From an uncultured Campylobacter sp. (GTDB taxonomy: Bacteria > Campylobacterota > Campylobacteria > Campylobacterales > Campylobacteraceae): DNA of 23,001 bases. The translations under genes were made by a program, and so were the position numbers. Every line of letters begins with the position of its first letter. Position 1 is the first letter of the stretch. Positions 6,715-15,600 of this stretch are shown here, one piece after another. Location: positions 1-23,001 of the forward strand of contig NZ_CALIBF010000199.1 in NCBI RefSeq assembly GCF_938045465.1, read 5' to 3'. The notes under the pieces were generated by a model that saw nothing but the letters and a program-made list of their open reading frames with translations, was not told the DNA's origin and did no database searches.

Positions 6715-7416
6715 ATGCCAAAAAATTCAAAAAGATTCAACGAACTTTTAAAAAAAGTTGACGTAAATAAAATTTATAGTGTAGACGAAGCGGTAAGCAC
6801 AGTAAAAACTCTAGCTTCTGCTAAATTTGACGAGACGGTGGAGATCGCTCTTAAACTAAACGTAGATCCAAGACATGCCGATCAGATGGTGCGCGGCTCG
6901 GTCGTTTTGCCTGCTGGTACTGGCAAGAGTGTTCGAGTAGCCGTGATCGCAAAAGACGCAAAGGCTAGCGAGGCTAGCGAAGCCGGTGCCGATATCGTGG
7001 GTGCCGATGATCTGATCGAAGAGATTCAAAAAGGAAATATAAATTTCGACGTTCTTATTGCCACTCCAAATTTAATGGGACTAGTCGGTAAGGTAGGTCG
7101 TATTCTTGGTCCAAAAGGCGTTATGCCGAACCCTAAAACCGGTACCGTTACTATGGATGTCGCTCAGGCCGTTAAAAATGCTAAGGGTGGACAGGTAAAT
7201 TTCCGCGTCGATAAGCAGGGAAATATCCACGCAGGCCTTGGCAAGGCGAGCTTTAGCAAAGAGCAGCTTTTAGACAATCTTACGACGTTTATCAAAACCA
7301 TAAATAAGCATAAGCCAGCGACTGCGAAGGGTAGATACGTAACTCATGCATCGCTTTCACTTACTATGAGTCCTGCGGTTACGCTGGATAATCAAGAAAT
7401 AATCGATTTAAAATAA
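6715..7416 (+). CDS. rplA: 50S ribosomal protein L1
   Basis: 233 residues, standard for L1, the mobile stalk protein that guides deacylated tRNA out of the E site and, in other bacteria, represses its own operon. The signature GPKGVMPNPKTGTV lies at 132-145; the N-terminal KRFNELLKKVD and C-terminal KGRYVTHASLSLTMSPAV are also typical. The start follows GCGGAGAAATAT. Confidence 0.97.
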   Translation: MPKNSKRFNELLKKVDVNKIYSVDEAVSTVKTLASAKFDETVEIALKLNVDPRHADQMVRGSVVLPAGTGKSVRVAVIAKDAKASEASEAGADIVGADDLIEEIQKGNINFDVLIATPNLMGLVGKVGRILGPKGVMPNPKTGTVTMDVAQAVKNAKGGQVNFRVDKQGNIHAGLGKASFSKEQLLDNLTTFIKTINKHKPATAKGRYVTHASLSLTMSPAVTLDNQEIIDLK

Positions 7417-7469
7417 AATTTTAAATTTTTATCTTAGATTGGAGATAGCTCAAGGTTTTTAACTTAATT

Positions 7470-7493
7470 GATCGAAATTTTAAAATTTCGATC
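7470..7493 (+). promoter_or_regulatory. Perfect palindrome in the rplJ leader, candidate L10 feedback hairpin
   Basis: GATCGAAATTTT/AAAATTTCGATC, a 24-nt perfect inverted repeat in the 113-nt gap between rplA and rplJ. No T-run follows. Many bacteria have an L10(L12)4-binding leader here; this hairpin could be part of it, but its AT-rich arms do not show the known binding motif clearly. Confidence 0.4.
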
Positions 7494-7529
7494 GCTTGGC
7501 TTGAAATCACCGATCGGAAAGGAGACCTA

Positions 7530-8009
7530 ATGACGAGAGACGAAAAATCAAAGATAGTAGCGGAGCTTGGCGAGGCTTTCAAAGCTAGCGAAGCTATAGT
7601 AATTTCCGATTTTAAAGGCCTTAGCGTTAAGCAGCTTGAAGATCTTAGAAATAGCGCGCGCGAAGCGGGCGTAAAAGTTCGAGTTATCAAAAATACCCTA
7701 GCTAATATCGCTTTAAAAAATGCCGAAAAAAACGGACTTAGCTTTAAAGATACCAATATCTTCTTATGGGGCGAGCAGCTTTCTGTATGTAAAGTAGCGG
7801 CTAAATTTGAAGAGAAAAATGAAATTTTTAAGCTTAAGACTGCTCATATCGATGGGGAAGTAGCCGGCGTAGATAAGGTTAGAGCGCTTTCGAAGATGCC
7901 TTCGAGAGACGAGCTTATCGCGATGTTACTTCAAGTATGGAATGCGCCGATTCAAAATTTTACGATCGGCCTCAATGCGCTTAAGCAGAAAAAAGAAGCT
8001 AGCGCTTAA
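7530..8009 (+). CDS. rplJ: 50S ribosomal protein L10
   Basis: 159 residues. Globular N-terminal domain with the conserved SEAIVISDFKGLSVKQLEDLR region and VRVIKNTLANIAL, followed by the C-terminal helix that anchors L12 dimers. L10 forms the base of the ribosomal stalk. The ATG follows a strong GGAAAGGAG site. rplL starts 20 nt downstream, so the stalk proteins are made from one message. Confidence 0.96.
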   Translation: MTRDEKSKIVAELGEAFKASEAIVISDFKGLSVKQLEDLRNSAREAGVKVRVIKNTLANIALKNAEKNGLSFKDTNIFLWGEQLSVCKVAAKFEEKNEIFKLKTAHIDGEVAGVDKVRALSKMPSRDELIAMLLQVWNAPIQNFTIGLNALKQKKEASA

Positions 8010-8029
8010 TTAAAATTTAGGAGAATAAA

Positions 8030-8413
8030 ATGGCAATTTCAACAGATGAAGAGGTTTTGGAGTATATCTCTAATCGTTCGGTGCTAGAGCTTAGCGAACT
8101 AGTTAAAAAATTTGAGGAAAAATTCGGCGTAAGCGCAGCTCCGGTTATGGTAGCAGGCGGCGCAGGTGCTGGCGGCGCAGGTGCGGCAGCGGCTGAAGAG
8201 AAAACGGAATTCGACGTCGTATTGCTTGATGCGGGTGACAAGAAAATCAACGTAATTAAGGTTGTTCGCGCCCTAACAGGTCTTGGTTTAAAAGAAGCCA
8301 AAGACGCTACCGAGGCTACTCCGTCCGTTCTTAAAGAGGGACTTAACAAAGAAGACGCCGAGAAGGCTAAAAAAGAGCTTGAAGAAGCAGGCGCTAAAGT
8401 CGAACTCAAATAA
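8030..8413 (+). CDS. rplL: 50S ribosomal protein L7/L12
   Basis: 127 residues. The N-terminal dimerisation domain (about 1-35), an Ala/Gly-rich flexible hinge (about 45-58, GGAGAGGAGAAAA) and the C-terminal factor-binding domain (EFDVVLLDAGDKKINVIKVVR, GLGLKEAKDATE). Multiple dimers sit on L10 and recruit EF-Tu and EF-G. The hinge is rather glycine-rich and the protein is slightly longer than the 121-residue E. coli form. AGGAGAATAAA precedes the ATG. Confidence 0.97.
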   Translation: MAISTDEEVLEYISNRSVLELSELVKKFEEKFGVSAAPVMVAGGAGAGGAGAAAAEEKTEFDVVLLDAGDKKINVIKVVRALTGLGLKEAKDATEATPSVLKEGLNKEDAEKAKKELEEAGAKVELK

Positions 8414-8446
8414 ATCGCGAAATTTTAAAATTTTGCATACAAATGT

Positions 8447-8479
8447 GTGCCGGTGCGTCGCATCGGCACTTCTTTCTTT
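8447..8479 (+). terminator. Attenuator-like hairpin between rplL and rpoB
   Basis: GTGCCGGTGC (8447-8456) pairs with GCATCGGCAC (8460-8469), one G-T pair, with a 3-nt loop, followed by TTCTTTCTTT. A stable stem with an interrupted T-tract fits a partial terminator that lowers rpoBC relative to the stalk genes, as known at this junction in E. coli. There is no clear promoter between it and the rpoB ribosome-binding site. Confidence 0.7.
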
Positions 8480-8503
8480 AAAATACAACTACGAGGTAGT
8501 GGA

Positions 8504-11500
8504 ATGTTAAACAGCCTATATTCAGGAAATCGTCTTAGAGTGGATTTTTCAAAGGTTCCCAAAGACATCGAAATTCCGAATTTATTACAACTACAAAAGA
8601 AAAGTTTTGATCATTTTTTAAATCTTGATAACTCGGGTGGAGAAAGCGGCATAGAGAAGGTTTTCAAAGCCATTTTTCCTATCCACGACGCACAGAATAG
8701 ACTAAGTATTGAATACGTAAGCAGCGAAATTTCAAAGCCAAAGTATTCGATTAGAGAATGCATGGAAAGAGGGCTTACTTATTCGGTAAATTTAAAGATG
8801 AGGCTCCGTCTGCTCGTGCATGAGCGCGATGAAAAGACGGGCAAAAAAATCGGCGTAAAAGAGATCAAAGAGCAAGATATATTCATTCGCGACATTCCTT
8901 TAATGACCGATAGAATTTCATTTATCATTAACGGCGTCGAGCGTGTCGTCGTAAATCAGCTGCACAGAAGCCCGGGCGTAATCTTCAAAGAGGAAGAGAG
9001 TCCAACCGTTTTAAATAAACTAATCTACACCGCTCAAATAATACCGGATCGCGGCAGCTGGTTATACTTCGAATACGATGTAAAAGACGTATTATACGTG
9101 CGCATAAATAAAAGGCGCAAGGTTCCGATCACGATCCTATTTCGCGCACTCGGTTACAAAAAACAAGACATAATAAAATTATTTTATCCTATTAAGACGA
9201 TCTATATCAAAAAAGGAAAATTCCTAACCGATTTCGATCCGAAAGAATACGCGGGCAGGCTTGATTACGACATTATAAATGAAAAGGGCGAAGTACTTCA
9301 TCAAGCAAGTAAACGCCTAACGGTCAAAAAAGCGGAGAAATTAGCAGAGGATGGATTAAAGATAATCGAGTATCCGGCTGAAATTTTAGCCGAGCGCTAC
9401 CTAGCGGGCGCCATCGTCGACAAAAACAGCGGCGAAGTGCTTTTTGATTCGCTAACTGCGCTAGATGAGGGCAAGCTAGCCAAGATCGCTAACACCGAGA
9501 AAAAATTTACGATCGCTAACGACCTAGCTAGCGGCGTAGATACTTCAATCATAAATTCTTTTATTCAAGATGCAGACGCGCTTAAGCTCTTGCAGCAAAG
9601 CGAGGGCATAGACGACGAGAACGATCTGGCAGCGATTAGAATTTACAAGGTTATGCGCCCGGGCGAGCCGGTGGTAAAAGAAGCGGCAAAGAGCTTCGTA
9701 AACGATCTGTTTTTCAACCCGGAGCGCTACGATCTAACTAAAGTCGGCCGTATGAAGATGAACCATAAACTAGGCATCGAGGCGCCGGAGTACGTAACCG
9801 TGCTAACCAGCGAGGATATTATCAAGACGGCGAAATATTTAATTAGAGTTAAAAACGGCGACGGCTTCATCGACGATCGCGATAATCTTGGCAATCGCCG
9901 CATCCGCTCGATCGGCGAGCTTTTGGCGAACGAGATGCACCTTGGATTTATCAAAGTTCAAAAGGCGATCAAGGATAAATTTACCGGCATCAGCGGCAAC
10001 CTCGACGAGCTTATGCCGTATGATTTCGTAAACCCTAAAATCATCACCACTACGCTTATGGAATTTTTCACCGGCGGTCAGCTAAGCCAGTTTATGGATC
10101 AGACCAACCCGCTTAGCGAGGTTACGCACAAGCGCCGCTTATCCGCGCTGGGCGAGGGCGGTTTAGTTAAAGAGCGCGCCGGCTTTGAGGTGCGCGACGT
10201 CCATCCTACGCACTACGGTAGAATTTGCCCTATCGAGACGCCGGAGGGCCAAAACATCGGTCTGATCAATACCCTAGCGACCTATGCGAAGGTAAATGAT
10301 CTAGGCTTCGTCGAAGCTCCGTATAAAAAGGTCGTAAACGGCAAGGTCACCGACGAGATCGTCTATCTTACCGCTACGCAGGAAGAGGGGCTCGTAATCG
10401 CTCCTGCGTCCGCTAAATTGGACGAAGAGGGCAATATCGTAGAGGAGCTTTTGGAGGTCAGAAAAGACGGCGAAAATATCATGGCTAAACGCGAGGATAT
10501 TTCGCTGATAGACCTTTGCTCCGGTATGGTTGCGGGCGTAGCGGCGTCGCTGATTCCGTTTTTGGAGCACGACGATGCTAACCGCGCCTTGATGGGCTCG
10601 AACATGCAGCGCCAAGCCGTGCCGCTTCTACACTCTACTGCTCCTATCGTCGGAACGGGCATGGAGGCGATCATCGCGCGCGATTCGTGGGAAGCGATCA
10701 AGGCTAAACGCGACGGCGTCGTAGAAAAGGTCGATAATAAAAACATATTCATTTTGGGCGAAGACGAGAAGGGACCGTTTATCGATCACTACGCGATGGA
10801 GAAAAATTTACGCACCAACCAAAACACTACCTTTTCACAGCGCCCGATCGTGCGTAAAGGCGACGTGATAAAGGTGGGTCAAATCATAGCCGACGGTCCT
10901 AGCATGGACGGCGGCGAGCTTGCGATCGGCAAAAACGCTCTTATAGCTTTCATGCCGTGGCATGGCTATAATTATGAGGACGCCGTCGTCATGAGCGAAA
11001 AGATGATTCGTGCCGACGAATACACCAGCGTGCATGTTTATGAAAAGGAGATCGAGGCTAGAGAGCTTAAAGACGGCGTGGAGGAGATCACGCGCGACAT
11101 CCCTAATATCAAAGAGGAGGAGCTTACCCACCTCGATGATAGTGGTATCGTAAAAATCGGTACTCACGTCAAACCTGGCATGATCCTAGTAGGCAAGGTA
11201 ACTCCGAAGGGCGAGGTTAAGCCGACCCCAGAGGAGAGGCTTTTGCGCGCTATCTTTGGCGAGAAGGCGGGGCATGTGGTAAATAAATCTCTCTACGCTA
11301 CCGCTTCGATGGAAGGCGTGGTGATCGACGTTAAAATTTTTACCAAAAAGGGCTACGAGAAGGATCCGCGCACGAGCAAAGCCTATGAGGATGAAAAAAC
11401 AGAGCTCGAAAGGGAGCATCACGATAGGCTTTTGATGCTCGATCGCGAGGAGATGCTAAAGGTAGTGGCGCTTCTTTCAAAAAGCGCTTTGCAAAGCGAT

Positions 11501-12640
11501 CAAAGCCTCAATAAAAAAGATTATAAAAAGGGCGATAAGGTTAAAAAAGAGGAGCTTGAAAGCTCCAACCGCTTTACGTTAAATTCTTTCGTCAAGGCTT
11601 ATTCTAAAGCTGTTCAGAAGGAATACGAGGAGCTAAAAAACCACTTCCAAAACGAAAAACGCAAGCTCAAAGAGGAACACGACGAAAAGATTGAAATTTT
11701 AGAAAAAGACGATATCTTGCCAAGCGGCGTCGTTAAGCTAGTAAAGGTCTATATCGCGACTAAGCGCAAGCTAAAAGTGGGCGATAAGATGGCTGGCCGC
11801 CACGGAAATAAGGGCATCGTTTCAAATATCGTCCCTGAGGTTGATATGCCGTATCTGCCTAGCGGACAGCGCGTGGATATCGTGCTAAATCCTCTCGGCG
11901 TTCCAAGCCGTATGAATATCGGTCAGATAATGGAGAGCCACCTAGGTCTTGTGGGTTGGCGCTTAGGCGAGCAGATCGCTAAAATTTTAGAGGAGAAAAC
12001 GGGTGAATGGATAAAAACCCTTCGCGCCAAAATGATTGAGATCGCAGGCGTTTCCAAACTAATGCAGGCTAAAAAAACGCTTGAGAAGATCAGCGACGAA
12101 GATCTTTTAAAATACGCTAGAGACTGGGCTAAGGGCGTTAGATTTTCCGCTCCGATATTCGAAGGCATCGTGCCGGAAGATTTCAAAAAGCTATTTGAAA
12201 TGGCAGGCATCGATCAGGACGGCAAGACAGAGCTTTACGATGGTCGCACCGGCGAAAAGATCAAAGAGCGCGTAAACGTGGGCTGCATGTATTATCTCAA
12301 GCTGCACCACCTAGTCGACGAGAAGGTTCACGCAAGAAGCACCGGTCCTTACAGCCTAGTTACGCAGCAGCCGGTCGGCGGCAAGGCGCTATTCGGCGGT
12401 CAAAGATTCGGTGAGATGGAAGTTTGGGCTCTGGAGGCATACGGCGCGGCATACACGCTTCGCGAAATGCTAACGATCAAATCCGACGACGTTGATGGAC
12501 GTTTGGCTGCGTATAAAGCGCTGACAAAAGGCGAAAATGTTCCGTCTACCGGAATTCCTGAGACATTTTTTGTTTTAACAAACGAGCTTAAATCGCTTGC
12601 TCTAGACGTTGAAATTTACGAGAATGGAGAGAATAAATGA
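8504..12640 (+). CDS. rpoB: DNA-directed RNA polymerase subunit beta
   Basis: 1378 residues. The start at 8504 (MLNSLYSGNRLRVDF) has GAGG at 8493-8496; a longer in-frame ATG at 8447 lies in the attenuator hairpin and is rejected. Conserved blocks in order: NQLHRSPGVIF (protrusion); the rifampicin region GGQLSQFMDQTNPLSEVTHKRR (from G524), with D532, H542 and S547 matching the drug-sensitive residues D516, H526 and S531 of E. coli; IETPEGQNIGLIN; GHNKG-type loop KMAGRHGNKGIVS; and the C-terminal GGKALFGGQRFGEMEVWALEAYGA. It forms the catalytic core with RpoC. The gene is separate from rpoC, ending in an ATGA overlap. Confidence 0.98.
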   Translation: MLNSLYSGNRLRVDFSKVPKDIEIPNLLQLQKKSFDHFLNLDNSGGESGIEKVFKAIFPIHDAQNRLSIEYVSSEISKPKYSIRECMERGLTYSVNLKMRLRLLVHERDEKTGKKIGVKEIKEQDIFIRDIPLMTDRISFIINGVERVVVNQLHRSPGVIFKEEESPTVLNKLIYTAQIIPDRGSWLYFEYDVKDVLYVRINKRRKVPITILFRALGYKKQDIIKLFYPIKTIYIKKGKFLTDFDPKEYAGRLDYDIINEKGEVLHQASKRLTVKKAEKLAEDGLKIIEYPAEILAERYLAGAIVDKNSGEVLFDSLTALDEGKLAKIANTEKKFTIANDLASGVDTSIINSFIQDADALKLLQQSEGIDDENDLAAIRIYKVMRPGEPVVKEAAKSFVNDLFFNPERYDLTKVGRMKMNHKLGIEAPEYVTVLTSEDIIKTAKYLIRVKNGDGFIDDRDNLGNRRIRSIGELLANEMHLGFIKVQKAIKDKFTGISGNLDELMPYDFVNPKIITTTLMEFFTGGQLSQFMDQTNPLSEVTHKRRLSALGEGGLVKERAGFEVRDVHPTHYGRICPIETPEGQNIGLINTLATYAKVNDLGFVEAPYKKVVNGKVTDEIVYLTATQEEGLVIAPASAKLDEEGNIVEELLEVRKDGENIMAKREDISLIDLCSGMVAGVAASLIPFLEHDDANRALMGSNMQRQAVPLLHSTAPIVGTGMEAIIARDSWEAIKAKRDGVVEKVDNKNIFILGEDEKGPFIDHYAMEKNLRTNQNTTFSQRPIVRKGDVIKVGQIIADGPSMDGGELAIGKNALIAFMPWHGYNYEDAVVMSEKMIRADEYTSVHVYEKEIEARELKDGVEEITRDIPNIKEEELTHLDDSGIVKIGTHVKPGMILVGKVTPKGEVKPTPEERLLRAIFGEKAGHVVNKSLYATASMEGVVIDVKIFTKKGYEKDPRTSKAYEDEKTELEREHHDRLLMLDREEMLKVVALLSKSALQSDQSLNKKDYKKGDKVKKEELESSNRFTLNSFVKAYSKAVQKEYEELKNHFQNEKRKLKEEHDEKIEILEKDDILPSGVVKLVKVYIATKRKLKVGDKMAGRHGNKGIVSNIVPEVDMPYLPSGQRVDIVLNPLGVPSRMNIGQIMESHLGLVGWRLGEQIAKILEEKTGEWIKTLRAKMIEIAGVSKLMQAKKTLEKISDEDLLKYARDWAKGVRFSAPIFEGIVPEDFKKLFEMAGIDQDGKTELYDGRTGEKIKERVNVGCMYYLKLHHLVDEKVHARSTGPYSLVTQQPVGGKALFGGQRFGEMEVWALEAYGAAYTLREMLTIKSDDVDGRLAAYKALTKGENVPSTGIPETFFVLTNELKSLALDVEIYENGENK

Positions 12641-15600
12641 GCGATAATTCAAATTTAGAAAGAATAGAAATAAAAGAGGACGCCAGAGTTCACGACTTCG
12701 ACGCGTTTGCTATTAGGCTTGCTAGCCCCGAGCAGATTAAAGCATGGAGCCACGGCGAGGTCAAAAAGCCCGAGACTATTAACTACCGCACGCTCAAGCC
12801 GGAACGCGACGGACTTTTTTGCGCTAAAATTTTCGGCCCCGTAAGAGACTATGAGTGCATCTGCGGCAAATATAAGAAGATGCGCTACAAAGGCTGGAAA
12901 TGCGAAAAATGTGGCGTCGAGATCACGAGCTCGAAGGTTCGCCGCACTAGAATGGGGCATATCGAGCTGGTAACGCCGGTGGCGCATATTTGGTACGTAA
13001 ATTCTTTGCCTAGCCGCATAGGTACGCTTCTAAATATCAAGATGAAAGATCTTGAGCGCGTGCTTTATTATGAGGCTTACATCGTAGAAAGCGCGGGCGA
13101 GGCATTTTACGACAACGAAAATTCCAAAAAGGTCGAGAAATACGACGTTTTAAACGAAGAGCAGTATCAGAGCCTAAAAGAGCGCTTTTCGCAGACAGGC
13201 TTCGTCGCTAAAATGGGCGGTCAAGTGATCCGCGATATGCTAGCCGAGCTTGATTTAGTTGAAATTTTAAATTCTTTGAAGGAGGAGATGGCTAACACAA
13301 ACTCCGAAGCGAAGAAAAAAACTATCGTCAAGCGTCTAAAGGTCGTCGAGAGCTTTTTAAATTCCGGCAATAAGCCGGAGTGGATGATGATTACGAATCT
13401 TCCCGTGCTGCCTGCCGATCTGCGCCCGCTTGTAAGCCTTGAGGGCGGCAAATTTGCAGTTTCGGACGTAAACGATCTATATCGCCGCGTCATCAATCGA
13501 AATTCTAGGCTCAAAAGGCTGATGGAGCTCGATGCACCCGAGATCATCATCCGCAACGAAAAACGAATGCTTCAAGAGGCGGTGGACGCGCTTTTTGACA
13601 ATGGACGTCGCGCTAACGCCGTAAAAGGCGCTAATAAGCGACCGCTTAAATCTCTAAGCGAGATCATTAAAGGCAAGCAAGGCCGCTTCCGTCAAAATTT
13701 GCTCGGCAAGCGCGTGGATTTTTCGGGTCGCTCCGTCATCGTTGTGGGTCCAAATTTACGCATGGATCAGTGTGGTCTGCCTAAGACGATGGCGCTTGAG
13801 TTATTCAAGCCGCATCTAATCGCTCGCCTTCAAGAGAAGGGCTATGCAACGACCGTTAAGCAGGCTAAAAAGATGATCGAAAATAGGATCAATGAAGTTT
13901 GGGAGTGCTTGGAGGAGGTCGTAAAGGATCACCCGGTTATGCTAAACCGTGCGCCGACGCTTCATAAGATGTCTATTCAGGCGTTTCATCCCGTGCTCGT
14001 CGAGGGCAAGGCGATCAGACTACATCCGTTAGTCTGCGCCGCGTTTAACGCCGACTTCGACGGCGATCAGATGGCGGTGCACGTGCCGCTTAGCCAAGAG
14101 GCGATCGCAGAGTGCAAAATTTTAATGCTTAGCTCGATGAACATCTTGCTTCCTGCGAGCGGAAAACCCGTCGCGGTGCCTAGCCAGGATATGGTTTTAG
14201 GAATTTATTATCTAAGCCTCGAAAAGCCGGGCGCAAAAGGAACAAATAAAATTTTTGCAAACGTTGATGAAGTAATGCTCGCCGTGGAGGCAAACGCGCT
14301 AGATATCCATGCTAAAATCAAAACGATGATCGATCGCCGCATTATCTTTACGACCGCGGGCCGCTTGATCATCAAATCGATCCTGCCTAGCTTTATTCCG
14401 GATCATCTTTGGAATAAGATTATGAAGAAGAAGGATATCGCCGAGCTTGTCGATTACGTCTATAAAAACGGCGGCCTTGAGATAAGCGCGGAATTTTTGG
14501 ATAATCTTAAAAATTTAGGCTTTGAATCCGCGACTAAAGCGGGCGTTTCGATCTCCGTTTCGGATATCATCGTGCCGAAGTCCAAAGCAGGCCTCGTCGA
14601 AGAGGCTAAAAAGCAGGTCAGAGAGGTTCAAAACCAATACGGCGCGGGCTTACTAACCGACGGCGAGCGCTATAACAAAACGATCGACATCTGGACCAGC
14701 ACCAGCAAGAAGCTAGCCGATGAGATGATGAAGATGATGGAGAAGGATAAGGACGGCTTTAACTCGATCTATATGATGGCCGATAGCGGCGCGCGAGGTA
14801 GCGCGGAGCAGATCAAGCAGCTAGCGGGTATGAGAGGCCTGATGAGTAAGCCGGACGGCTCGATCATCGAGACGCCGATTACTTCAAATTTTAGAGAGGG
14901 TCTAAACGTAAATGAGTACTTCATCTCGACCCACGGCGCGCGTAAAGGTCTTGCCGATACTGCGCTTAAGACCGCAAACGCGGGCTATCTGACGCGAAAG
15001 CTGATCGACGTCGCACAAAACGTCAGAGTTACGATGCACGACTGCGGCACGCACGAGGGCATCGAGGTTACTGAGATTGTAGAGAACGGAACGCAAATAG
15101 AGAGCCTAGCCGATAGGATTATGGGTAGGGTGCTAAGCTCGGATGTGATTGATCCAGTATCGAATGAAATTTTATTCACCGAAGGCACTCTTTTGGGCGT
15201 TGGCGAAGTAAAAACCATCGTGGATTCGGGTATTAAATCCGTAAGTATCCGCACGCCGATTACGTGCAAGGCCGCAAAAGGCGTCTGCGCGAAGTGCTAT
15301 GGCGTAAATTTAGGCGAGGGCAAGCTGGTAAAACCGGGTGAAGCGGTCGGTATCATCTCTGCGCAATCCATTGGTGAGCCGGGTACGCAACTTACGCTAC
15401 GAACCTTCCACGCTGGCGGTACAGCATCTACCGAGCAGCAAGATCGCCAAGTAATCGCCGATAAAGAGGGCTTTATCAGATATTACAACGTAAAGACCTA
15501 TGAAAACGGCGGCAAAAATATCGTGATGAACCGTAGAAACGCCGCGGTGCTTTTGGTAGAGCCAAAGATCAAAGCTCCAATTACCGGCAAGGTAAGCATC

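Noticed and set aside
8447..8503. Upstream in-frame extension of rpoB
   Set aside because: It coincides with the attenuator hairpin, is not RpoB-like, and the ATG at 8504 has a good GAGG.
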